A stretch of DNA of 64,000 nucleotides from an uncultured bacterium (GTDB taxonomy: Bacteria > Bipolaricaulota > Bipolaricaulia > UBA7950 > UBA9294): positions 169,064 to 233,063 of the forward strand of contig CAIOGO010000020.1 in assembly GCA_903857865.1 (NCBI GenBank). The letters run 5' to 3'. This document shows, one piece after another, positions 24,615-33,819 of this stretch; positions within the stretch are counted from its first letter, which is position 1; each line of letters starts with the position of its first letter. The position numbers and the translations under genes were made by a program. Under the pieces are notes generated by a model, which saw only the letters and a list, made by a program, of their open reading frames with translations, searched no databases and had not been told where the DNA came from.

Positions 24615-25619
24615 CTAGGCTGGGCCGGCCCCCTTCCATTCGAATGTGAATCCACCCTCCGCAAAGACGCCAAGACATGCATCGACGACGGCCTCGTCGT
24701 AGAGAAGGCCTCTCCCGCGTGCGACTTCCTCTAGGGCCGCCTCGACTCCGAGCGCCGGGCGATACGGTCGATGGGACGACATTGCCTCGACGACGTCGGA
24801 CACGGCGAGAATCCGCGCCTCTAGCAGAATAGAGGGACCGCGCAATCCTTGAGGGTACCCAGATCCATTCATGCGCTCGTGGTGCTGGAGGACGATGTCT
24901 GCCACCGGCCACGGGAAACTCACGGGCTTGAGAATGTCGTATCCAGCCCGGGGATGGTTCCTCACTAGTTGGAACTCCACGCTAGTCAACCTGCCGGGTT
25001 TGTTCAGAATCTCGGCAGGGACTGATAGCTTGCCAATGTCATGAACCGTCGCTGCAACATGAAGCCCCTCTCTGTCTCCCTCCGCTAGGCCCATCCTCTC
25101 GGCAATTGCGCCGGCGAGTCGCGCCACGCGGTCTTGATGCCCGGCCGTGTGGGGATCCCTGGACTCAACTGCTGCGCCCAGCGCGCGCACCACCTGGCCA
25201 AGGGCATTGCGGATTCTCTCACCCGCCGTCTTGCGCTCATCGATGTCCTGGACGATGTGCAGGAAGAGATACCGTCCGGTGCTCGGGTGGCGACCGATAG
25301 GGTAGACGCAGGAGTTCAGCCACCTGCCTTGCGCGGAGTCGAACAGCTCTCGCTCCACGGTGATGTTTCCTCGCGCGACAGCTTCTTCCAGCGGACAGCC
25401 CGGAAAGGGGCCATCCGTCCCGTGCACCACCTTGGGGCAGAAACGGCCAATGATCGCGCTTGGGTCGACGCCCAGAGCTTGGGTGACTGCCTTGTTCGCA
25501 AGCCCGATGCGGTGCTCGTCGTCCACGACCAGGACGTAGAACGGCAAGCCGTCAATCAACTCTTGACATGAGGGCGACAGGTGACTCGGAAGAGAGTCCC
25601 CATCCCCGCTAGTCTGCAT
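24615..25619 (-). CDS. PAS-HD-GYP cyclic-di-GMP phosphodiesterase
   Basis: 334 residues: PAS domain (about 20-140) with a Cys-containing segment FCPKVVHGTDGPFPGCPLEE, then HD-GYP (about 150-325). Key motifs: AGHQDRVARLAGAIAE, HDIGKLSVPAEIL, HHERMNGSGYPQGLRG. The Asp usual before GxGYP is Asn here (HHERMNGSGYP), a mild departure. HD-GYP enzymes hydrolyse c-di-GMP. ATG 25619 has GGGAGGG 10 nt upstream; an in-frame ATG 12 codons earlier lacks a site. Convergent with the two-CW GGDEF gene. Confidence 0.88.
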   Translation of the reverse strand: MQTSGDGDSLPSHLSPSCQELIDGLPFYVLVVDDEHRIGLANKAVTQALGVDPSAIIGRFCPKVVHGTDGPFPGCPLEEAVARGNITVERELFDSAQGRWLNSCVYPIGRHPSTGRYLFLHIVQDIDERKTAGERIRNALGQVVRALGAAVESRDPHTAGHQDRVARLAGAIAERMGLAEGDREGLHVAATVHDIGKLSVPAEILNKPGRLTSVEFQLVRNHPRAGYDILKPVSFPWPVADIVLQHHERMNGSGYPQGLRGPSILLEARILAVSDVVEAMSSHRPYRPALGVEAALEEVARGRGLLYDEAVVDACLGVFAEGGFTFEWKGAGPA

Positions 25620-26122
25620 CAGAATCGGTCCCTCCCCCAGAAGTGCTTCCTCCAATATACGGTATCCGGCGGGAGCAAGTCACAGCTCGTCTTGCGGTGC
25701 CAACGGCAAGCGGGATGACTTGGCCCCGGAAGTGCTTCGGGGGAGCCAGGATCCCGACCGATCACGGGGCGGGGTTGGAGTGCCGGGGAGGCCAATCCAA
25801 GAACCTCTCGAGCCTCACGTCATCGGGGGTGCCGCGTTCAGCGGGGAGGAGTCGGCGGGCCGCTGTCTCAGAGTACGCCGATCTGGACATCGAGAGCCAT
25901 TCCGCTATGGAGCCTGAGGGATTCGGACTCCAGATCCGCCTCAGCGGCCAGTGCTCGAGTTGTGATGCCAAATGCAGCGCGCTTTCCACCGCTGGTTGGG
26001 AGTGGAGGATGCTCCTGGGACACTGCCGCGTCGATGGATGGACGAGATCACGTGGCTTCCGGCCTCCCGCAACGGTCGCCTGTAGAGAACAATGTCCTCA
26101 GACCCGCGCCGTTGCGGGCGCT
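25620..26122. other. Gene-free intergenic stretch
   Basis: About 500 nt between two HD-GYP units. Open frames exist on both strands but show no recognisable pattern. A -10-like TATATT lies near 25653 on the minus strand for the HD-GYP gene. Confidence 0.4.
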
Positions 26123-26288
26123 CTAGTTCCCAAACGCGAACCTTCCTTCGGAGAAGAGCCGGAGACAGGTCTCGACGACCTGGGAGTCGTAGAGCTCCCC
26201 CTCGCCTTCTGACACAGTCGCCAAGGCTCTGTCGATCCCGAGAGCTGGGCGGTTATGGCCGGTGCGACGCCATTGCCTCGACGACATC
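26123..26288 (-). pseudogene. Decayed C-terminal remnant of an HD-GYP gene
   Basis: On the minus strand DVVEAMASHRP (26288 down to about 26256) is followed, after a +1 frame change, by NRPALGIDRALATVSEGEGE and LYDSQVVETCLRLF up to a stop at 26123. This is the end of an HD-GYP domain closely similar to those at 24615 and 26358. One extra A in the Tyr codon (TAAC for TAC) explains the frameshift. Nothing of the HD motif region is left upstream, because the 5' end of the intact HD-GYP gene of the opposite strand begins there. Confidence 0.75.
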
Positions 26289-26357
26289 GACCTCACTCGG
26301 GCCATGGCGGGCGGATGTTGGCATGGAGAGAAACGCAGGCATACTGATGATGGGGTG

Positions 26358-29213
26358 ATGGGCATGCGCAGAGGCGCTAAGTCCCCCAAGCCTGAGGACT
26401 GGGAGGACACCTATCGAACGCTGGTCGAGAACTCGCTTCAAGGACTCGTCATCTTCCAGGATGGCCGCGTCGTCCTTGCCAACTCCGCTGTCTCGGATCT
26501 CCTCGGGTACACGCATGACGAAATGCTTGCCTTCTCCGCCGAAGAGCAGGCCGATCTGATTCACTCGGACGACCGGGAGCGGGTTCTCGAGCGGATGCAA
26601 AGGAGACTGACTGGAGAGCCGCTCCCCAGAACAGGGGAGTTCCGCCTCCTCCATAGGACTGGATCCACGGTCTGGGTCCAAGCGTTGGCGCGGCGGATCG
26701 AGTTCCGTGGCCGTCCGGCGATCCAGTCGGTGTACCTTGACGTCACGGAGGAGGTTGAGGCGAGAGAGCGTCTCCGACGCACCACGCGCGCCCTCACGGC
26801 GCTGTGGCACTGCAACGAGGCGCTCCAGCGCGCTGACGAGGAGACGGAGATGCTCCAGCAAGCCTGCCACTGCCTCGTCAAGGACAGCGGCTACACGTTG
26901 GCATGGGTGGGATACGCCGAGGATGATCCGGAGAAAACGATTCGCCCCGTCGCTGAGTCTGGGTTCGAGCGAGGGTATCCGGGCGCGATCACCGTTCGCT
27001 GGGGTGACGATGAGTACGCCGGGGGGCCTTCAGGCAAGGCGGTTCGGAACGGGACACCGTCCATCTGCCACGACACGATGACCGATCCCGAGTTCGAGCC
27101 GTGGCGAGAGCAAGCTCGGAGATACGGCTACAGGTCCTCGATCGCGCTCCCTCTCAAGACGGACGACCGTGTGTTCGGCGTTCTTAGTCTCTACGCGTCG
27201 GCGCCGGATGCGTTTGACGAAGAGGAGGCTCGACTCTTGGAGCGACTCGCCGCCGATCTCTCGTACGGGATACTGGGAATGCGCAGACGAAACACGCTAC
27301 GTGAATCGGAGGAGCGCTACCGCGTTCTGGTCGAGGCGTCTCCCGACGCCATTGCGCAGACTGACTTGGATGGGCGTATCGTCGCCGCCAACCGCCAGAT
27401 GGCGGGGATTCACGGCTACGAGGAGGCGCAGGATCTGATCGGGAAAGACGCCGTCGACCTCTTCGCGGAGGAAGAGCGACAGCACGCGCGCGTCACCATG
27501 GAGAAGGTGCTCGAGTCTGGGGGGATCAGGGATGTCGCGCACACGCTTCTAAGAGCCGATGGGACGCGTATTCCCGGGGAGCTGAGCGCCTCAGTGATTC
27601 GGGACTCGAGTGCAAGACCGATCGGCCTCATGGCCATCATCAGGGATGTGACAGAGCACAAGAAGGCACAAGACGCCTTGGCGGAGAGCGAGCTGAAGTA
27701 TCGCACACTGGTGGAGACTGCAAGCGAAGGGATCGCCGTAATCAAGGACGGGCGGCTTGTCTTTGTCAACCCCGCGACCTCTGTGCTGGCCGGCGTCTCT
27801 AGCGAGGAACTCCTTGCTAGGCCATTCATCAACTTCGTCCACCCCGACGATCGGAGCATGGTTCTCGAGCGGCACCAGGCGCGTATGAGGGGGGAGGAGG
27901 TGCCGAGCGTGTACGTATTCCGGGTCGCCCGCGGAGACGGCGCCATTCGGTGGGCAGAAGTGAAGGCCGTCCGAGTTGACTGGCAGGGGGAGCCCGCGAC
28001 TCTGAACCTTCTGAGCGACATCACCGAACGCAGACAGGCGGAGTTGGAGCGTGAGCGCCTCCTCAGAGAGCAGGTCGCCGTGAGCCAGCTCGCCCTCGCC
28101 TTGGGGGAGACACTGGACCTGGGTGAGATCTACCAGAGGCTGTATGACCGCGTGCGCACTCTGATCGATGCGGAGGGGTTCATCGTCTCATCCTACGACC
28201 CCGAGAACAAGCTCATCCGGGCGGAGTTCCTCATCTCCGAGGGGATCCGTCACGACACGAGCGGCTTCCCGCTCATTCCGCTTGAGGAGGAGGGTTGCGG
28301 GACACAGAGCCGGGTCATCCGGACCGGCGAACCGCTGTATCTGCCGGACTTCCGCGAGGCGATGACACAGACAAGGAGCCAGTACACGTTCGACGAGAAA
28401 GGTTCCGTTGTCGAAGGGCCTCCGCCGCCCGGCGCGGAGGAGACCTCGACGAATTCCGCGCTCCTCGTGCCACTGAGAGTTGCGGGGAAGACGATTGGGG
28501 TCCTTCAGCTCCAGAGCAACCAGCGGGACGCCTACACGGAAGAGGCGAAGAACCTTCTCTGCGGCCTAGCGAACGTCGCGGCGGTCGCGATCCAGAACGC
28601 GCAGCTCTACAGGACGATCGAGAAGGCGCTCGAGACCACGATCCAGACCCTGGGGCTGACGACAGAGACGCGCGACCCGTATACCGCCGGCCATCAGCGA
28701 CGGGTGGCGGATCTCGCCTGCGCCATCGCGAAGGAGATGCATGCTGAGGAACAGTCGATCCGCGGGATCCGCGCCGCCAGCCTAGTCCACGACATCGGGA
28801 AGCTCTCTATCCCGGCTGAGATCCTGAGCAGACCGTCCGCGCTGACGCCTCTCGAGTTCGGCCTTGTGAAGGCGCACCCTCAGACTGCCTACGACATCCT
28901 CAAAGGGATCGTCTTCCCCTGGCCGGTGGTGGAGATGGTCCTACAGCACCACGAGCGCCTGGACGGCTCGGGGTACCCGCAAGGGCTCAGGGGTAACGCG
29001 ATCCTACTTGGGGCGAGGATCCTCGCCGTGGCTGACGTCGTCGAGGCGATGGCCTCCCACCGCCCCTATCGCCCCGCGCTCGGTGTGGACAAGGCGCTGG
29101 CGGAGTTGGAGGCGGGAGCGGGCGTGCTGTACGACTCCGAGGTCGTTGGGGCGTGCCGTCAGCTGTTCCAGGCAGGGTACTCGCTCTCTTCGCCACCATC
29201 AGAGGCCCAATGA
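26358..29213 (+). CDS. Multi-PAS/GAF HD-GYP phosphodiesterase
   Basis: 951 residues, no membrane segment. Order: PAS (about 20-135, SVYLDVTEEVE end), GAF (about 155-310), PAS (about 320-435), PAS (about 440-560, LSDITERRQ end), GAF (about 580-755, including FPLIPLEEEGCGTQSRVIRT), HD-GYP (about 760-940). HD-GYP motifs are complete: AGHQRRVADLACAIAKEMHA, HDIGKLSIPAEIL, HHERLDGSGYPQGL. Expected to hydrolyse c-di-GMP under control of several small-molecule or redox signals. The start is uncertain between ATG 26358 and 26364; the frame is open to 26262 but that part overlaps the HD-GYP remnant. GAF-HD-GYP portion is closely similar to that of the next gene. Confidence 0.87.
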   Translation: MGMRRGAKSPKPEDWEDTYRTLVENSLQGLVIFQDGRVVLANSAVSDLLGYTHDEMLAFSAEEQADLIHSDDRERVLERMQRRLTGEPLPRTGEFRLLHRTGSTVWVQALARRIEFRGRPAIQSVYLDVTEEVEARERLRRTTRALTALWHCNEALQRADEETEMLQQACHCLVKDSGYTLAWVGYAEDDPEKTIRPVAESGFERGYPGAITVRWGDDEYAGGPSGKAVRNGTPSICHDTMTDPEFEPWREQARRYGYRSSIALPLKTDDRVFGVLSLYASAPDAFDEEEARLLERLAADLSYGILGMRRRNTLRESEERYRVLVEASPDAIAQTDLDGRIVAANRQMAGIHGYEEAQDLIGKDAVDLFAEEERQHARVTMEKVLESGGIRDVAHTLLRADGTRIPGELSASVIRDSSARPIGLMAIIRDVTEHKKAQDALAESELKYRTLVETASEGIAVIKDGRLVFVNPATSVLAGVSSEELLARPFINFVHPDDRSMVLERHQARMRGEEVPSVYVFRVARGDGAIRWAEVKAVRVDWQGEPATLNLLSDITERRQAELERERLLREQVAVSQLALALGETLDLGEIYQRLYDRVRTLIDAEGFIVSSYDPENKLIRAEFLISEGIRHDTSGFPLIPLEEEGCGTQSRVIRTGEPLYLPDFREAMTQTRSQYTFDEKGSVVEGPPPPGAEETSTNSALLVPLRVAGKTIGVLQLQSNQRDAYTEEAKNLLCGLANVAAVAIQNAQLYRTIEKALETTIQTLGLTTETRDPYTAGHQRRVADLACAIAKEMHAEEQSIRGIRAASLVHDIGKLSIPAEILSRPSALTPLEFGLVKAHPQTAYDILKGIVFPWPVVEMVLQHHERLDGSGYPQGLRGNAILLGARILAVADVVEAMASHRPYRPALGVDKALAELEAGAGVLYDSEVVGACRQLFQAGYSLSSPPSEAQ

Positions 29214-29271
29214 GCCGCCTTGTGAGCGGAGGATGATCTTAGAACTCTGTCGCCTCAGGCGATGGACGCGT

Positions 29272-29301
29272 TTGTCTTCGTCGCCGGAGGCGGGCTAGAC
29301 T
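29272..29301 (+). promoter_or_regulatory. Promoter-like block, duplicate of the one before 18819
   Basis: TTGTCT (29272-29277), 18-nt spacer, TAGACT (29296-29301), inside a block that matches 18761-18784 almost base for base. It lies 41 nt before the start of the MASE1-HD-GYP gene. Confidence 0.5.
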
Positions 29302-29342
29302 ACCTCAAGAACTGGATTGTTCGCCGGGGGTCATAGCCGCCA

Positions 29343-32300
29343 GTGATCAAGGACCTTCTATCCTCCAGGACGATCAAACGAGCCGCCCTGATTGTGGGGT
29401 GCTACCTGGCCCTGTATGCGCTGCTCGATTGTGCAAGCCTGATATTCCGGACCGATCCCGTTGCGTCCATCTGGTATCTGTCGGACGGGCTCAGCCTGGC
29501 ACTGTTGCTTGTCTTCGGGGTTCGCTATGCGCCTGCGATTGTCTTCTCAGCGCTCATCACCAACTTCGTCTTCTTCCCGAATCCTGCGCCGGCAGCCATC
29601 ATGGTGGCCTGGTCCATCATCTTCCCTCTGCCCTTTGCCGCGACCGCAACCCTGCTGCGCCACAAGTTGCGGGTTGAAGTCCCACCGCGCCACTTGCGTG
29701 ACGTGGCTTTCCTCATCCTTGGCTGCCTGGTGCTCTCGCTGACCCTGGCGGGAGTGTTTATCCTGACCGTCCTTTTCTCCAAGGGTGCTATGCCATCCGC
29801 GCAGGCTGCCTTCGCCGAGTGGCCGGCAGTGGCCTTCCGCTGGTGGATTGGCGAGGCGATCGGACTGGTTCTCGTAACCCCGCTGGTCTTACTCACGGTG
29901 GCCCCGTGGCTCAAGGCGCGCCTGGGTTCTCTGCAGCGGCGAACAAGGCCCCGACCGCCGGTGGCTATCCGGTCGATCGCCGAAGCATCGGCGCAGCTGT
30001 TGAGCATTGCCATCGTGGTGACGGGTGTCTTTGGGACGGGAGGCGCCAGCGGCCTGCCCTTCTTCTACCTGTGTTTCCTGCCCCTCGTCTGGATCACACT
30101 CCGTCATGGCTTGCGAGGCGCTACCCTGGCGATCGCGCTGATCGACACGGGCGCCATCCTGATGGCGCACTTCTCCGGTTTTCCCTTCGACCATATCGCC
30201 GACCTGCAGATCTTCATGCTGACCCTGGGACTGACCGGCCTGACCCTGGGTGCGGTGGTGGATGAGCAACGCGAGTCCGAGACGCAAAGCCGCCGCCGCG
30301 CCGGAGAATTGGCCGCGGAGCGGGACTTCCGGGAAGCCGTGCTGCAGACGGCCCAGGTCACGGTCCTCATCCTCGACTCGGCGGGGCGCATCGTGCGATT
30401 CAATCGTCACTTCGAAGAGCTCTCCGGTGTCTCCCTCGAGGAGGCCAGAGGCAGAGACTGGTTCGAGACCTTCCTGCCTAAGGAAGAACAAGCTCGCATT
30501 CGCACGCTGTTCACCGGCGCCCTTGCCGGCCAGCAGACGCGAGGCAGTGTCAATCCGATTGTCATACGGAATGGGGAGTACCGATGGTTGGAGTGGTACG
30601 ACAAGACACTCACGCACGACTCCGGCGAGGTCACGCTGGTATGTATCGGCGTGGACGTGACCGAGAAGAGGAGGATGCTGCGACAGCAAGCATTGGTCGC
30701 CGAGACTCTCGTCATCCTCAATCGACCCAACGAGTGGAAGAATCTGATCATTGACATCCTGGAGGCCATCCAGGCGTCGACTGGCGTGGAAGCGGTCGCC
30801 ATCCGGCTGGAGCACGCGGGGGACTTCCCGTACGCTGCCGTTCGCGGCTTCCCGCCCGAGTTCGTAGCTATCGAGACGAGCCTCGTCGACTGCGACGCAG
30901 CGGGCCGTCCGAAGCGCGACGCGCAAGGTGGCAAAGAGCTCGCCTGCATGTGCGGAAACGTGATCTGCGGGCGCACCGATCCCGCGTTCCCGTTCTTCAC
31001 GGAGGGGGGAAGCTTCTGGACCAACAGCACGACTCAGCTCCTCGCGTCGACGACTGGGAAGGAGCGACAGTCGGCAACGCGGGATCAGTGCAACGCCTTC
31101 GGCTACGAATCCGTGGCTCTGATCCCTGTCCGCGCCAACGGCAACACGATCGGCCTTCTCCAACTCAATGACCGTCGCACGGACCGGTTCAGTGCAGAGA
31201 TGATTCAGTTCTTCGAGGAATTGAGCGCCAGCATTGGCGTCGCGTTCAAACGACAACAGGCCGAGGAGCGGTATCGGTCGCTGTTTGAGCGAAACATGGC
31301 TGGGGTCTACACCACAGCGATGGATGGACGGTTCATCGCGTGCAACAGAGCGTTCTCCGACATGTTGGGCTTCGCCTCGCCAGACGAGGTTCTGTCGCTT
31401 CATGCCTCGGAGTTGTACTTCAATGCCGCTGACCGTGAAGAGTTCCTCGGGGGGCTGCACGCGGCGGGGGAAATCGTTGGCAAGGAGTGTCGTCTTCGGC
31501 GCAAGGACGGACAGCCGATCTGGGTTGTCGAGAGCGCTTCCCTCATCCAGACGGGGAGTGGGGGCGAAACGACGCTGCAGGGGACTGTCGTTGATGTGAC
31601 GCAGCTGCGAGAGACGAAAGTGGCGTTGGACGAGAACGAGGCGAAATATCGTCAGCTCGTGGAGAACCTCAACGACGTGATCTTCACCGTCGATCTCGCG
31701 GGGATGATCACGTACGTCAGCGAGCCGGTACGCCAACTCGCCGGCTATGCACCCGAGGAGCTGGTCGGGCATCCGTTCCGCGAGATCATCCACCCCGACG
31801 ATGTCCCAGACCTTGACCGCCGCTTCCGCGGGGTCCTGGAGAACCGCCTCGAACCTTGGGACTTCCGGTATCGCACCAAGGACAGGGAGATCCGATGGGC
31901 ACGCACGTCGAGTCGCCCCATCGTAGAGAGCGGCCGCCCGGTTGGCATCCGAGGCATGCTTTCCGACATCACCGACCGCAAACAGGCGGAGCAGAAGATC
32001 GCAGCCCTGGCGCGCTTTCCAGCCGAGAACCCCAGCCCAGTCCTGCGAGTGGAGGAAAGCGGGAAGATCGTCTATGCCAACCCCGTAGGCGAATCGCTCT
32101 TGCACTTCAGAGCGGGCGAGTATCTGCCCCCAGACTGGCACGAAGAGCTCGTCAGTGCTGTGAGAGACCACGCTCGCAGAACTGCAGACCTCAACATGGG
32201 AGAGCAGGTCTACTCGGTCACGTTCGCACCAATCCCCCACGCCGGTTACGTCAATGTCTACGCGATGGACGTCACCAAGCGCAAGCATGGAGAAGCGGAG

Positions 32301-33467
32301 CGCAATCGTCTCCTCGCTCGCCAGGTCACGCTGAACCGTGTCACGCTCGCCCTCGGCGCGTTGACGGAGCTGCCAGCCGTGCTCCGCACGCTGTACGGCG
32401 AGGTTCGGACCCTCCTCGATGCCGACGGGTTCTTCGCCTCGAGGTATTACAAGGACACGCAGCTCATCACCGCCTTGTTTGCGATCGACGAGGGTGGGGA
32501 ACGCGACGTCTCGACCTTCCCCCCCATTCCGCTTGCGCCGGAGGGAAAGGGGATGCAGAGCCAAGTCTTGCGAACTGGCAAACCCCTCAACGTCCCCGAC
32601 TGGCTCGAGGGAGAACGCAGGATGCAGACCGTGCACCACCTGGCGCCCGATGGCACGTTCACCCCGCCGCCGCCGGAGACCGAACGCGACGACTGCACGA
32701 AGTCGGCGCTCCTCGTTCCCCTCTTGTTCCGGGGCGAACCGATCGGCGTACTCCAGGTGCAATCCAACCGACTGAACGCCTATTCGGACGAGGACGTGGA
32801 CCTCCTCGCCGGCCTGGCCAACGTGGCCGCGATCTCCATCCAGAATTCGCTGCTGCTCGCCGAGGCCGAGCAGGCCGAGCGTGTTCTGCGCCTCAGCCTC
32901 GAAGGGACGCTGCACGCGGTCAGCGCAGCCGCGGAGACGCGCGATCCGTATACGGCCGGGCACCAGCGGCGGGTCACCGCCCTCGCGGTCACCATCGCCC
33001 GCGAGCTCGGGCTCTCGGACGACGAGTGCAACACGCTACGCATCGCAGGAACAGTCCACGATATCGGGAAGCTCGGCATCCCGGCGGAGATCCTGTCCAA
33101 GCCCGGCCCACTGTCTGCGATCGAGCTTGACCTCATCCGCGAGCACCCTCAGACAGCGTACAAGATCCTCGCGGATGTGCCGTTCCCCGGCCCGGTGGCG
33201 GAAATCGTCCTGCAACACCACGAGCGTCTGGATGGCAGTGGGTATCCTCGCGCCCTCGCGGGAGACCAGATGTTTCGCGAGGCGCGCATCCTCGCTGTCG
33301 CCGACGTCGTCGAAGCGATGGCCTCGCATCGACCGTACCGCGCGGCGCGCAGCATCGACGCCGCTCTCGGCGAGATCGAACAGAATGCCGGGCGCCTCTA
33401 CGACTCCGAGGCCGTAGAGGCCTGCATCCGTCTCTTCCGCGACAAGGGCTACGCCCTCCCCGCGTGA
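29343..33467 (+). CDS. MASE1-PAS/GAF-HD-GYP membrane sensor phosphodiesterase
   Basis: 1374 residues. The N-terminal ~300 residues form a MASE1-type membrane sensor with about eight helices (SIWYLSDGLSLALLLVFG is a characteristic segment). Then PAS (about 320-440), GAF (about 455-635), PAS (about 640-755), PAS (about 765-880), a short PAS-like part (about 885-980), GAF (about 995-1175) and HD-GYP (about 1185-1370) with HDIGKLGIPAEIL and HHERLDGSGYP. Integrates membrane and cytosolic signals to degrade c-di-GMP. Start GTG 29343 lacks a strong ribosome binding site. The last third resembles the upstream HD-GYP protein, pointing to a duplication. Confidence 0.87.
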   Translation: MIKDLLSSRTIKRAALIVGCYLALYALLDCASLIFRTDPVASIWYLSDGLSLALLLVFGVRYAPAIVFSALITNFVFFPNPAPAAIMVAWSIIFPLPFAATATLLRHKLRVEVPPRHLRDVAFLILGCLVLSLTLAGVFILTVLFSKGAMPSAQAAFAEWPAVAFRWWIGEAIGLVLVTPLVLLTVAPWLKARLGSLQRRTRPRPPVAIRSIAEASAQLLSIAIVVTGVFGTGGASGLPFFYLCFLPLVWITLRHGLRGATLAIALIDTGAILMAHFSGFPFDHIADLQIFMLTLGLTGLTLGAVVDEQRESETQSRRRAGELAAERDFREAVLQTAQVTVLILDSAGRIVRFNRHFEELSGVSLEEARGRDWFETFLPKEEQARIRTLFTGALAGQQTRGSVNPIVIRNGEYRWLEWYDKTLTHDSGEVTLVCIGVDVTEKRRMLRQQALVAETLVILNRPNEWKNLIIDILEAIQASTGVEAVAIRLEHAGDFPYAAVRGFPPEFVAIETSLVDCDAAGRPKRDAQGGKELACMCGNVICGRTDPAFPFFTEGGSFWTNSTTQLLASTTGKERQSATRDQCNAFGYESVALIPVRANGNTIGLLQLNDRRTDRFSAEMIQFFEELSASIGVAFKRQQAEERYRSLFERNMAGVYTTAMDGRFIACNRAFSDMLGFASPDEVLSLHASELYFNAADREEFLGGLHAAGEIVGKECRLRRKDGQPIWVVESASLIQTGSGGETTLQGTVVDVTQLRETKVALDENEAKYRQLVENLNDVIFTVDLAGMITYVSEPVRQLAGYAPEELVGHPFREIIHPDDVPDLDRRFRGVLENRLEPWDFRYRTKDREIRWARTSSRPIVESGRPVGIRGMLSDITDRKQAEQKIAALARFPAENPSPVLRVEESGKIVYANPVGESLLHFRAGEYLPPDWHEELVSAVRDHARRTADLNMGEQVYSVTFAPIPHAGYVNVYAMDVTKRKHGEAERNRLLARQVTLNRVTLALGALTELPAVLRTLYGEVRTLLDADGFFASRYYKDTQLITALFAIDEGGERDVSTFPPIPLAPEGKGMQSQVLRTGKPLNVPDWLEGERRMQTVHHLAPDGTFTPPPPETERDDCTKSALLVPLLFRGEPIGVLQVQSNRLNAYSDEDVDLLAGLANVAAISIQNSLLLAEAEQAERVLRLSLEGTLHAVSAAAETRDPYTAGHQRRVTALAVTIARELGLSDDECNTLRIAGTVHDIGKLGIPAEILSKPGPLSAIELDLIREHPQTAYKILADVPFPGPVAEIVLQHHERLDGSGYPRALAGDQMFREARILAVADVVEAMASHRPYRAARSIDAALGEIEQNAGRLYDSEAVEACIRLFRDKGYALPA

Positions 33468-33493
33468 GCGCCGCGCCCTCATCGGCTCCATAG

Positions 33494-33760
33494 CCTTCTC
33501 CCCACAACTCTGCGTGCTCTGCGGTAGAGACCGGTTGTGGACGGGAAGTCACCGCAGAGGACGCAGAGGTCGCAGAGGTCGCAGAGAAAGCAGGGTTACT
33601 GAGCAATGACTCCACGACCTCACGATGAACCCTCGAACGACGCCCGTCGGCTGCAAGTCCTTCTCCCCGCAACTCTGCGCGCTCTGCGGTAGAGACCAGT
33701 TGTCGTTCGCTGCGTAGGACCCCGGAGACCGCAGAGGACACAGAGGTCGCAAAGAAAGCG
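33494..33760. repeat. Tandem repeat of an ACTCTGCG...CTCTGCGGTAGAGACC unit
   Basis: Unit 1 33494-33590 and unit 2 33659-33760, period about 165 nt. Each starts CCTTCTCCCC.CAACTCTGCG, contains CTCTGCGGTAGAGACC and ends ACCGCAGAGGAC.CAGAGG with AAAGC. The tail (GCAGAGG.CGCAAAG) resembles the repeat at 35092-35130, so related repeats lie on both sides of the ATPase gene. Confidence 0.7.
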
Positions 33761-33781
33761 AGGAGTGATCAGTAACGCCGG

Positions 33782-33810
33782 TTGACGAATTGCGGGAGGC
33801 CGTCTACTAT
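33782..33810 (+). promoter_or_regulatory. Promoter of the DUF4143 ATPase (leaderless geometry)
   Basis: TTGACG (33782-33787), 17-nt spacer, TACTAT (33805-33810). The in-frame ATG starts at 33820, only 9 nt after the -10 box, so transcription would begin at or next to the start codon. A competing reading: GGGAGG (33794-33799) serves ATG 33809, giving a 4-codon leader peptide whose stop overlaps ATG 33820. Confidence 0.5.
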
Positions 33811-33819
33811 GCAGTCGTT

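Larger units (their letters stand above)
33468..33819. other. Intergenic repeat stretch before the DUF4143 ATPase
   Basis: About 350 nt filled mainly by two copies of a repeat unit (33494-33590 and 33659-33760), then the promoter of the ATPase gene. No gene. Confidence 0.6.

Noticed and set aside
25643-26212. Possible 189-codon plus-strand gene between HD-GYP units
   Set aside because: No recognisable domain, no ribosome binding site, and it runs through the HD-GYP remnant of the other strand.
29889-32963. Open frame of over 1000 codons on the minus strand
   Set aside because: Antisense shadow of the MASE1-HD-GYP gene; no domain pattern and unusual composition, a GC-rich codon effect.
33494-33760. 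CRISPR-like repetition
   Set aside because: Only two units of about 100 nt with dissimilar tails, no short regular repeats and no cas genes.
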